From Kangiella sp. (GTDB lineage Bacteria > Pseudomonadota > Gammaproteobacteria > Enterobacterales > Kangiellaceae): a stretch of 64,000 nt of DNA. The stretch lies in assembly GCA_028284185.1 (NCBI GenBank), contig JANQSG010000017.1, positions 186,001 to 250,000 on the forward strand, in the 5' to 3' direction. The position numbers and the translations under genes are program-made. The notes under the pieces were generated by a model. That model made no database searches. It was not told the origin of the DNA and was given only the letters and a program-made list of their open reading frames with translations. This document shows, in pieces, positions 57,353 through 64,000 of this stretch (position 1 is the first letter of the stretch; every line of letters starts with the position of its first letter).

Positions 57353-57387
57353 GTGTTATACTAATATAGTACACCTATTCACGTCAA
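57353..57387 (-). promoter_or_regulatory. Promoter of the gntR-ABC operon with overlapping palindromic operator
   Basis: On the minus strand TTGACG (57382-57387), 18-base spacer, TAGTAT (57358-57363). The spacer and -10 contain TACTA-ATA-TAGTA (57359-57371) flanked by GTGT and ACAC. YtrA-type regulators bind such TACTA/TAGTA palindromes with GTGT/ACAC ends; overlap with the -10 suits repression. Confidence 0.55.
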
Positions 57388-57522
57388 GCGGATCCAACCA
57401 TAAGAATCGGTTACAAAATGTTAATAATAATTTAAACGCATGATTTTTAAGTGAAAATTGACTAGAATTTGTGACTATAAAAAACTAATGGAATGAGCAC
57501 TGAGTGATTAAAAGCTTGGTGA

Positions 57523-58482
57523 TTGACCTTGAGTAACACACCTAAAATCGGTTTTACAGCGCTAATCTTGCTCACCCTGGCTACCTTAATAGGCTGGCTC
57601 AATGCTACCTATGCGCTGGCCGCTGGCTTGATTCTAGGCTGGTTCACCAATGGTAATTATCAACCTCTAGAAAATACCAAACTGAGTAAATGGGCCTCCC
57701 TGCTACTCAAAACAGCCATTGTTGCTCTGGGAATTACGCTACCCATTGGTGAACTGGCAGTAACTGCCAAACAAAGCTTTTGGCTAACATTTTCAGTAAT
57801 AGGTGGCACTTTGGTTATAGGCTTGTTACTGGCCAGACTGCTAAAACTCAATGTCGAGCAAGGCTGGCTAATTTCCAGTGGTACTGCTATTTGTGGCGGC
57901 AGTGCCATTGCCGCCGTTGGTTCTTCAATTAAAGCCGATCAGGCCAATATAGTTCTCTCCCTAACCATAGTTTTTCTTCTTAATGCGGTTGCTCTTTTTA
58001 TATATCCTGCAATTGGTCACTGGTTGGAATTAAGCCAAAGCCAGTTTGGGCTTTGGGCAGCGAGTGGTATTCATGACACTTCCAGCGTGGTTGGTGCCGC
58101 TTCGCAATACGGCAATCAGGCTCTAGAAGTCGCTACCACCACCAAATTATCTCGTGCCCTATGGATTATCCCAGTGGCACTACTAGCCACACTAAGCCAG
58201 GCAAGGGGTCAGTTCAAAGGCAGCTATAGAATTCCTATTCCCTGGTTTATTGTTTTGTTTGTCGTAGCCAGCCTGATCGGAGGCTCTATTGAAGTAGGCG
58301 AAGCCAATGGCATGATCAAAACTACCGCCAAGCATCTATTTGCTCTAAGCCTGTTATGGATGGGTGCCAGCTTGAATAAAAGTGCTATTTTAAGCCTATC
58401 ACCCAAAGCTTTAAGCTTGGGTATTTTGCTGTGGCTGTTAATTTCCAGCATTAGCCTGTATGTAATTTATAGTTATTTTTAA
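57523..58482 (+). CDS. YeiH-family putative sulfate exporter (PSE family)
   Basis: 319 residues with about nine or ten helices. Family marks are GTAICGGSAIAAV, FLLNAVALFIYPAIGH and ASGIHDTSSVVGAA. The family is named as putative sulfate exporters but the substrate is largely untested. No ATG is available: candidate starts are TTG 57523 and TTG 57529. GGTGA at 57518-57522 suits 57529 better, so the real start may be two codons later. The start codon and stop overlap with nudC (TAATG) points to co-translation. Confidence 0.82.
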   Translation: MTLSNTPKIGFTALILLTLATLIGWLNATYALAAGLILGWFTNGNYQPLENTKLSKWASLLLKTAIVALGITLPIGELAVTAKQSFWLTFSVIGGTLVIGLLLARLLKLNVEQGWLISSGTAICGGSAIAAVGSSIKADQANIVLSLTIVFLLNAVALFIYPAIGHWLELSQSQFGLWAASGIHDTSSVVGAASQYGNQALEVATTTKLSRALWIIPVALLATLSQARGQFKGSYRIPIPWFIVLFVVASLIGGSIEVGEANGMIKTTAKHLFALSLLWMGASLNKSAILSLSPKALSLGILLWLLISSISLYVIYSYF

Positions 58483-59396
58483 TGGATGCCAGAATGTTTG
58501 CTTTTCAATTTGATCGACTTAATCGCCAGGGCGAATTGCGCCACGATGAGCAGCTTTTTGCGAAACTTTTACAACAGGATGACACCTTGTTTTTGCCTTT
58601 ATACAAGCAGTTTCTGGCTATCAATGACCAGGGGCTTATCTGGCTAAAATTATCTGAAATCCAGCAATTAACAGGCACTCTATCGAAAATCCATTGTATT
58701 TATTTAGGCCTGATTGATGGTAAGAATTACTTTGCTTATCGGTTGCAAAGCTCTGAGCAACTCAGAACCCTCTCAAATCTTACCTCAGACTTGCGCACCC
58801 TATTGCCACAACTGAATGAACAAGAAGCTTATCTGGCCAATGTGGCAACCGCGCTTAATCAATGGCATTCCAGCCACCAGCATTGCGGCTACTGCGGGCA
58901 TGAAACCTTTGCTACTGATTCGGGTTTTGTACGCCAATGCAGTAATCAGGATTGCACCAAACAACATTTTCCTCGAACCGATCCCGCCATCATTGTGGCC
59001 ATTAGCCATACCGATGCAACTGGTACTGCAAAACTACTATTAGGTCGCCAGGCCAATTGGCCAGAAAAGCGTTTCTCGGTTATCGCGGGATTTGTCGAGC
59101 CCGGCGAAAGCCTGGAACAGGCAGTAAAACGCGAAGCATTAGAAGAAATTGGTATTGATATTTGTGATATTGAATATCAAAACTCCCAACCCTGGCCCTT
59201 TCCACAATCCGTAATGCTTGGCTTTACTGCCAAAGCTAAAACTGTCGATATTCAATTAAAAGATCAGGAATTAGAAACTGCCAACTGGTTTAGCAAAAAA
59301 GAAATTCAGCAATTAGTCAAAGATGAAAAAATGATTCTGCCTTTTAAGTTTTCTATTTCCAGAATGTTAGTAGAGCAGTGGTTAAACAAAAATTAA
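58482..59396 (+). CDS. nudC: NAD(+)/NADH diphosphatase NudC
   Basis: 304 residues. A zinc-ribbon with HCGYCGHETF and CSNQDC, the Nudix box GFVEPGESLEQAVKREALEEIGI, and the NADH-specific SQPWPFPQS motif just after it. NudC hydrolyses NADH and removes the NAD cap from RNA 5' ends. It is longer than E. coli NudC (257) by an N-terminal extension common in other genera. Starts at the TAATG overlap with the transporter gene. Confidence 0.95.
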   Translation: MDARMFAFQFDRLNRQGELRHDEQLFAKLLQQDDTLFLPLYKQFLAINDQGLIWLKLSEIQQLTGTLSKIHCIYLGLIDGKNYFAYRLQSSEQLRTLSNLTSDLRTLLPQLNEQEAYLANVATALNQWHSSHQHCGYCGHETFATDSGFVRQCSNQDCTKQHFPRTDPAIIVAISHTDATGTAKLLLGRQANWPEKRFSVIAGFVEPGESLEQAVKREALEEIGIDICDIEYQNSQPWPFPQSVMLGFTAKAKTVDIQLKDQELETANWFSKKEIQQLVKDEKMILPFKFSISRMLVEQWLNKN

Positions 59397-59504
59397 ATTG
59401 GATCTTATACCTTAACTATTAACACTATAGTTGCAACCTATTAACTGTAACAAGCATCAATATTAACCCTCTAAGTAACACCAAAACTTTTGAGGATTAA
59501 AATT

Positions 59505-60059
59505 ATGACATTCCCATTCCATTCAATTGATTCAGCTCCTGAAGCAGCCAGACCTTTATTAGAGGGAGCTCAAAAAACTTTAGGATTTGTGCCTAACTTA
59601 TATGCTGGCTTATCAACAGCTCCACAAGCTTTAGATGCCTATTTAACCTTGGGCGATATTTTCGCAAAAACTTCTTTTACTCCGGCAGAACAGCAAGTGA
59701 TATTACTTAACGTTAGTGTTGAAAATAATTGTACTTACTGTGTAGCAGCACATTCGGTAATTGCCAAACAAATGGTTAAGGTTGATGAATCAGTAGTTAA
59801 TTCCATTCGCGAACAAAAAACTATCGATGATTCCAGACTAGAAGCTTTAGCCCAATTCACCCAAGCTGTGGTGCAAGATCGTGGCTTCGTGAATACAGTA
59901 GCTTTAAATAATTTTATTGACGCTGGCTTTACACAACAGCAAGTACTGGAAGTAATATTGGGAGTATCGATGAAAACTCTTTCAAATTATTCCAACCATG
60001 TTTTACAAACTCCAACGGATGAACAATTTGTCACTGAAGCCTGGAGTAAAAAGGAATAA
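59505..60059 (+). CDS. Carboxymuconolactone decarboxylase family protein (AhpD-like)
   Basis: 184 residues from ATG 59505, with GAGGA nine bases upstream. The AhpD-type active site is Cys76-x-x-Cys79 with His83 (NNCTYCVAAH), and helices of the CMD fold surround it. Proteins of this kind are peroxidase-like reductants or have unknown roles. The pattern TLGFVPNLYAGLSTAP is typical of the 'uncharacterised peroxidase-related' branch. A TTG at 59490 would add five residues and is not needed. It appears to be a single gene. Confidence 0.86.
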   Translation: MTFPFHSIDSAPEAARPLLEGAQKTLGFVPNLYAGLSTAPQALDAYLTLGDIFAKTSFTPAEQQVILLNVSVENNCTYCVAAHSVIAKQMVKVDESVVNSIREQKTIDDSRLEALAQFTQAVVQDRGFVNTVALNNFIDAGFTQQQVLEVILGVSMKTLSNYSNHVLQTPTDEQFVTEAWSKKE

Positions 60060-60274
60060 ATTTCATACCTAGGACAATTTTTAAAAACAAAGTGTAAAAT
60101 TATTTGACTAAAGTAATGATAAAAAGCTGTCCGGTTCACAATTTCAAATCGAATGGCTTTTTTCTTTATTTTTTTCCTTGCAGAAACCTGATCATTACTA
60201 CTAAATTAGTTTTAGGTTAAGGCATTTTTTATATCCTTATAAAGGACTCATGATTAATTCAAAGAGGTATCAAT

Positions 60275-60631
60275 ATGGCAAAGTTTAGAGTGCTCGGTGG
60301 TGATTTTAAAGCTGGTCGCGGTCGCTTTACTTTACGTAGTTTTTCATTACCCAGTTTTAAACTTAATTCCTATTTTGAGACCATTTCTTTAAAAAACATT
60401 GTTCATATTAACCGTGCACCTTTGGAAATGGTCGCATTGATTATCAATGATCAAGAGCAAATTGATTATTTGAAACAACATCCTAATGAACAAGCCTTTA
60501 TTGCAACTTTAAAAGATAAGCGACGTTTTGTAGGAGTTACTAAGAAAGAGATTTTTACTAAAGTAGTCGAAGCTCATCGTACTTCAAAAAAGCTCAAAGC
60601 AACTGGCTCTGTAATGCCATCAGCAGGATAA
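60275..60631 (+). CDS. Hypothetical basic protein of 118 residues
   Basis: ATG at 60275 with AAAGAGG eleven bases upstream. The protein is Lys/Arg-rich (MAKFRVLGGDFKAGRGRFTLRSF...) with no signal peptide or membrane helix. I do not recognise a family. The 214-base gap before it has an A-run / GCTTTTTT hairpin with a long loop (about 60120-60162) that may end the preceding gene. It converges on epmA with only nine bases between stop codons. Confidence 0.55.
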   Translation: MAKFRVLGGDFKAGRGRFTLRSFSLPSFKLNSYFETISLKNIVHINRAPLEMVALIINDQEQIDYLKQHPNEQAFIATLKDKRRFVGVTKKEIFTKVVEAHRTSKKLKATGSVMPSAG

Positions 60632-60640
60632 TTTAAAAAA

Positions 60641-61600
60641 TTATTTGACAGGAAAAGCAAGAACCTGGTGTATATCTTTAAGCCCAAGTTGAATCATCAA
60701 TAATCGATCTAAACCCACAGCAACACCAGCACAATCGGGCAAGCCAGACTCCAAAGCCTGAATAAGACATTTATCGATTTTTATTATTTCTTTATTATTT
60801 TCTTTTCGCCATTGATTGTCGGAATTAAAGCGTTCTAACTGAACTTGTGGATCTTGCAATTCATAAAAGCCATTAGCCAACTCAAAACCCTCCACATAAA
60901 CTTCAAAACGATTAGCAACTTGAGGATTATCTTTATCCAACTTTGCTAAAGCTGATTGGCTAGCAGGATAATCATCAATAAAAACAATGCTATCGTCTTT
61001 CCCTAAATAAGGCTCAATCTGAGCTTCAAAGAGTAAACTTAAATAGTCGTCAAACTCTAAATCAGGAGGCAATTCACCCAGCTTTTGTTCAGCAAAAATT
61101 TTTAACTCATGAACAGAAATCGCCAAAGGATCAATGGAAAGGTAATGTTGGAATACTTTCTGATAGCTAAAATTGATACGTTCTCTAGAACCTAAAATAG
61201 TAACTAGCAAATCATAAACTTCATCCATTAGATCTTTATGATTAAAGCCCACCCGATACCATTCCAGCATACTAAACTCAGGATTATGTCGAGATCCTGA
61301 TTCTTCTAACCGAAAGGCTTTACAGATCTGATAAATCGACCCCGAACCCGCCGCTAACAAACGCTTCATCGCATATTCCGGCGAAGTTTGCAGAAAGCCT
61401 TTTTCCTTAAATATCCCATCCACTCGCATCGACTGCATATAGCGATCCGTCACCCCATACTCCATTAACAAAGGTGTCTCAACTTCCAGTACATTTTTTT
61501 TAGCAAAGAACTCACGAACCAGAGCATATAACTCAGCACGAGCCTTTAGGGTTTCTATGGAGCAGGAAGGTTTCCATTGAGATTGTTTTTTCTTGTTCAT
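60641..61600 (-). CDS. epmA: EF-P lysine aminoacylase EpmA (PoxA/GenX)
   Basis: 319 residues (E. coli 325), a truncated class II lysyl-tRNA synthetase without the anticodon domain. Motif 2 is FRLEESGSRHNPEFSMLEWY and motif 3 is GVAVGLDRLLMI. It attaches (R)-beta-lysine to the conserved lysine of EF-P in the cytosol. epmA, efp and epmB lie side by side here, so the whole EF-P maturation set except EpmC is visible. Confidence 0.95.
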   Translation of the reverse strand: MNKKKQSQWKPSCSIETLKARAELYALVREFFAKKNVLEVETPLLMEYGVTDRYMQSMRVDGIFKEKGFLQTSPEYAMKRLLAAGSGSIYQICKAFRLEESGSRHNPEFSMLEWYRVGFNHKDLMDEVYDLLVTILGSRERINFSYQKVFQHYLSIDPLAISVHELKIFAEQKLGELPPDLEFDDYLSLLFEAQIEPYLGKDDSIVFIDDYPASQSALAKLDKDNPQVANRFEVYVEGFELANGFYELQDPQVQLERFNSDNQWRKENNKEIIKIDKCLIQALESGLPDCAGVAVGLDRLLMIQLGLKDIHQVLAFPVK

Positions 61601-61603
61601 TTA

Positions 61604-61795
61604 CGAAACACATCCTTGCGTTTCGCTAAAGCCAGCTACGCTGTTCAAATTTGTTCCATACAAATTTGTCTTTGCGCCCATAAAAGAATGAACCAAAGAA
61701 ATGGGGTCCCAATATTTGGTCATTCTGCGAATGACTACCCTCACCAAAAATTCAAATTTAACGCACCACCAAAGACGTGTTCCCAACACGACTTT
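61604..61795. repeat. Hairpin-rich non-coding block between epmA and efp
   Basis: At least four hairpins lie in about 190 bases: CGAAAC/GTTTCG (61604-61625), CAAATTTG/CAAATTTG (61646-61668), GTCATTC-TGC-GAATGAC (61719-61735), and AAAG-A-CGTGTT-CCC-AACACG-A-CTTT (61771-61795). No coding case is convincing. Together with copy B at 61873-61969 it fills the 370-base gap. It looks like a structured mobile or repeated extragenic element; only one copy is in this window. Confidence 0.5.
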
Positions 61796-61872
61796 GCTTC
61801 GGCTAAATATTAAAGGGAACATACTTAGTTATAAAGCCATTAAACAGAACTTAAAACTAGAAAAATTGATTT

Positions 61873-61969
61873 GAGACGCGGCATTAACTTTGCGAAAACG
61901 CGGAGTTTACAAAAGGTAAATGAGCATTTGAGCAAAGTTAATAACAAAGTATCAAAGCAATTTAGCAGT
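61873..61969 (+). repeat. Dispersed extragenic repeat, copy B
   Basis: It aligns with 11221-11312 by eye: ACG-GGCA, TTTGCGA-AA-GCG-AGTTT, AAATGAGCA, GAGC-AA, TAACAAAGT and GCAGT, in the same order. The copy ends one base before the efp stop codon, so it lies immediately downstream of efp on the minus strand, as copy A lies downstream of tRNA-Asp. Confidence 0.55.
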
Positions 61970-61970
61970 T

Positions 61971-62534
61971 TTAAGCGCGAGAAACGTATTCGTTGGTACG
62001 AGTATCAATTTTTAATTTATCCCCTATATTCACAAACAAAGGCACTCGCACTACTGCACCCGTATGCATAGTAGCTGGCTTTGAACCACCTCCTGAAGTA
62101 TCACCTTTTAGGCCTGGGTCGGTATCGGTTACTTCTAATACGACAAAATTAGGTGGCGTGACTTGAATAGGATTACCATTCCAGAGAGTGATGTGACATT
62201 TATCTTGCTCAATTAAATACTTAGCGCTTTCACCAACCGCTTTTGAATCTGCAGAAACCTGTTCAAAAGTATCTGAGTCCATGAAATACCAAAACTCGCC
62301 ATCGGTATAAAGATACTCCATATCCGTATCCATTACGTCAGCCGTTTCAATTGACTCACCTGATTTAAAAGTTTTTTCGACGGTGCGGCCAGTTAGCAAG
62401 TATAATACCTTGGTTTTACTAAAAGCTTGGCCCTTACCCGGACGGACAAATTGGTTATCTACAACGCTGCATGGTTCGCCATCAAGCATGATTTTCAGAC
62501 CATTGCGTAGATCATTAGTGGTTATAGTGCCCAT
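61971..62534 (-). CDS. efp: Elongation factor P
   Basis: 187 residues (E. coli 188). Three beta-barrel domains; the modified lysine is Lys34 in RPGKGQAF. It ends [16 protein letters not shown] rescues ribosomes stalled at consecutive prolines. I start it at ATG 62534, preceded by GAGGAAT, rather than 44 codons upstream where the frame runs into epmB. Divergent from epmB with 23 bases between the start codons. Confidence 0.95.
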   Translation of the reverse strand: MGTITTNDLRNGLKIMLDGEPCSVVDNQFVRPGKGQAFSKTKVLYLLTGRTVEKTFKSGESIETADVMDTDMEYLYTDGEFWYFMDSDTFEQVSADSKAVGESAKYLIEQDKCHITLWNGNPIQVTPPNFVVLEVTDTDPGLKGDTSGGGSKPATMHTGAVVRVPLFVNIGDKLKIDTRTNEYVSRA

Positions 62535-62557
62535 AATTCCTCTAAATTTAGCTAAAT

Positions 62558-63595
62558 ATGATTCAAAACGTGCAGATTCTACCTCGAAATGGGGCTTATT
62601 GGCAGGATAATGAGTGGAAAAAGTTACTTTCCAATGCGATTGAAGATCCTGCGCAATTGCTGTCATTACTGGAATTGACTCCTGAGCAGCTCAATTCAAG
62701 AGTCGATTTCCAACAGAAATTTGTGCAAAAAGTGCCAATGCCTTTTATTGAACGAATGGTAAAAGGTAATCCTAACGATCCTTTATTACTGCAAGTTTTA
62801 CCATTAATTGAAGAGAATCAAGAGGTTAATGGCTTTTCAAAGGATCCGCTTCAAGAGCAACGATTGACTAAATCGAAACAAATTCCAGGGCTTTTACACA
62901 AATACCAAAGTCGTGTGCTTTTTATGCTGGCGACTCACTGCGCCATTAACTGCCGCTATTGTTTTCGCCGCGAATACCCTTACACGGAAAACCGCGCCAG
63001 CCGTAATGATTGGCAGCTCTTAAAAGACTATATAAAGGCCAATCCGCAAGTGAATGAAGTCATTATTAGTGGCGGCGACCCTTTGGCCGTTAATGATGCT
63101 TATCTTACTGATTTCATTGAGTTTATTGAGTCTATTCCGCAAATTATCCGATTGAGGATCCACACCCGCCTGCCCATTGTAATTCCGCAAAGAGTCACTT
63201 CCAGACTATTGCAATTGCCGCAAAAATCACGCCTGCAAATGGTCATGGTAATCCACTGCAATCATCCCAATGAGATAAATGATGATGTAGCTAATGCATT
63301 GATATTATTGGATAAAGCTGGCTATCAATTACTCAGCCAATCGGTTTTATTGAAAGAAATCAATGATTCCAGTGATACTCTGGCTACTCTGAGTGAAAAA
63401 TTATTTGCAGCAAGGGTTCAGCCTTACTATTTACACTTGCTGGATAGAGTCAAAGGCACTTATCACTTTGACCTGAATCAGAAGCGAGCACTCACTATTA
63501 TGCGACAATTACAATCCAAACTAGCCGGCTTTTTAGTCCCCAAGCTGGTACGCGAAGAAGCTGGCAAAACCAGCAAAAGTCTTATCAATTTGTAG
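62558..63595 (+). CDS. epmB: EF-P beta-lysylation protein EpmB (lysine 2,3-aminomutase family)
   Basis: 345 residues (E. coli 342). Radical-SAM cluster CAINCRYCF (CxxxCxxC) at about residues 127-135, followed by the KAM-type [15 protein letters not shown]. It converts (S)-alpha-lysine to (R)-beta-lysine for EpmA. The start ATG lies 23 bases from the efp start on the other strand, so the two share a compact divergent control region. Confidence 0.95.
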   Translation: MIQNVQILPRNGAYWQDNEWKKLLSNAIEDPAQLLSLLELTPEQLNSRVDFQQKFVQKVPMPFIERMVKGNPNDPLLLQVLPLIEENQEVNGFSKDPLQEQRLTKSKQIPGLLHKYQSRVLFMLATHCAINCRYCFRREYPYTENRASRNDWQLLKDYIKANPQVNEVIISGGDPLAVNDAYLTDFIEFIESIPQIIRLRIHTRLPIVIPQRVTSRLLQLPQKSRLQMVMVIHCNHPNEINDDVANALILLDKAGYQLLSQSVLLKEINDSSDTLATLSEKLFAARVQPYYLHLLDRVKGTYHFDLNQKRALTIMRQLQSKLAGFLVPKLVREEAGKTSKSLINL

Positions 63596-63613
63596 TTTTA
63601 AATCAATAACTTG

Positions 63614-63637
63614 GCTTAAATTTTGCTAGATTTAAGC
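63614..63637 (+). repeat. Inverted repeat after epmB
   Basis: GCTTAAAT, loop TTTGCTAG, ATTTAAGC: a perfect eight-base stem 18 bases past the epmB stop, with no T run behind it. Terminator-like or a regulatory site for the next gene. Confidence 0.45.
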
Positions 63638-63688
63638 GGTACCATTGGTTAATATATTCCTAGTTAAGGAATAATAAGGAGCTTATGA

Positions 63689-64000
63689 ATGGCTTTAACT
63701 GAGGGTAAGTTAGGTTTAACGATTCGAGTTAAACATGAAGCTGGCGCTACCGATGTACCTGACTCAGTCAGAAAAATTCAACGCTGGCTGAAAGAATTAC
63801 CAGTAATTGATCTAGGTGAGAGCGCCTCGTTAGTCTTTCGTTTGTTGTATGATCTCAATTGCTCACCTTTCCCTCCCAAAGAGCGCCTGCAATTGCTGGA
63901 AGCCACCAGTGAAACCTGTGATCAACTCGTTAGTTCCTTATCAGAAACCTATATCCACAGCCCGCTAAATTATGCCCCTAAATTACGCTCTGCATCAGAG
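63689..64000 (+). CDS. Unidentified protein, N-terminal part only
   Basis: The first 104 codons before the window ends. ATG at 63689 with AAGGAG eight bases upstream. The visible part is soluble and helical (VRKIQRWLKELPVIDLGESA, LLYDLNCSPFPPKERLQLLE). It has no signal peptide. The family cannot be named from this part. Confidence 0.75.
   Translation, partial: MALTEGKLGLTIRVKHEAGATDVPDSVRKIQRWLKELPVIDLGESASLVFRLLYDLNCSPFPPKERLQLLEATSETCDQLVSSLSETYIHSPLNYAPKLRSASE

Noticed and set aside
61601-61822. 73-codon reading frame on the minus strand between efp and epmA
   Set aside because: It runs through several hairpins of the structured block and has no ribosome site; the sequence looks like repeat DNA, not a protein.
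61871-62071. 66-codon reading frame on the plus strand
   Set aside because: It covers repeat copy B and the antisense of the efp 3' end.

Overview
The window is a dense, chromosomal stretch of a gammaproteobacterium with moderately AT-rich DNA. The main evidence is the block ppiD / tRNA-Asp / tRNA-Val / hupB / lon / clpX / clpP / tig / tRNA cluster / folD / cysS / ppiB / lpxH, which is the order known from Pseudomonas and relatives. The sapABCDF operon, fadIJ, miaE, the EF-P modification genes, a very long NAD-glutamate dehydrogenase and the DUF1302/DUF1329/MMPL cluster point the same way. A marine, Oceanospirillales-type heterotroph (for example Kangiella- or Aliikangiella-like) is my inference, not a proof. 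I see no prophage, insertion sequence, CRISPR array or obvious genomic island.

Layout. 1-3.4 kb: end of an ExbB/DUF3450 operon (TonB-type energisation) and an unidentified outer-membrane barrel. 3.8-9.2 kb: a complete five-gene Sap-type peptide ABC transporter. 9.2-18.1 kb: protein quality control (PpiD, Lon, ClpXP, trigger factor) with HU and two tRNAs. 18.2-18.8 kb: a four-tRNA operon (Pro-Arg-His-Leu) with a near-consensus promoter. 18.9-24.7 kb: folD, an orphan AT-rich lipoprotein gene, cysS, ppiB, lpxH, pepE, miaE. 24.8-28.6 kb: a MoxR/DUF58/TgpA operon. 28.7-30.4 kb: two related small outer-membrane barrels and a tiny membrane protein. 30.5-34.1 kb: fadIJ beta-oxidation genes with a PsrA-like operator over the promoter. 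34.4-41.3 kb: a second MoxR module with the whole Bat (aerotolerance-type) operon. 41.4-47.3 kb: an SDR dehydrogenase, a small orphan gene and the 1609-residue glutamate dehydrogenase. 47.4-54.4 kb: the MMPL-YCF48-DUF1329-DUF1302 envelope cluster. 54.5-57.4 kb: two short ORFs, then a GntR/ABC operon. 57.5-60.6 kb: a YeiH-type transporter, NudC, an AhpD-like protein and an unknown protein. 60.6-64 kb: epmA, efp and epmB, and the start of an unidentified gene.

Together the genes serve protein folding and turnover, translation (tRNAs, CysRS, EF-P maturation, MiaE), fatty-acid use, peptide uptake and envelope maintenance. The least understood parts are the DUF1302/DUF1329/YCF48/MMPL cluster, the two MoxR-DUF58 modules, the several short genes found by reading the gaps, and a two-copy extragenic repeat (11.2 kb and 61.9 kb), the second copy lying next to a hairpin-rich block. 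Positions of promoters, operators and terminators were found by eye.
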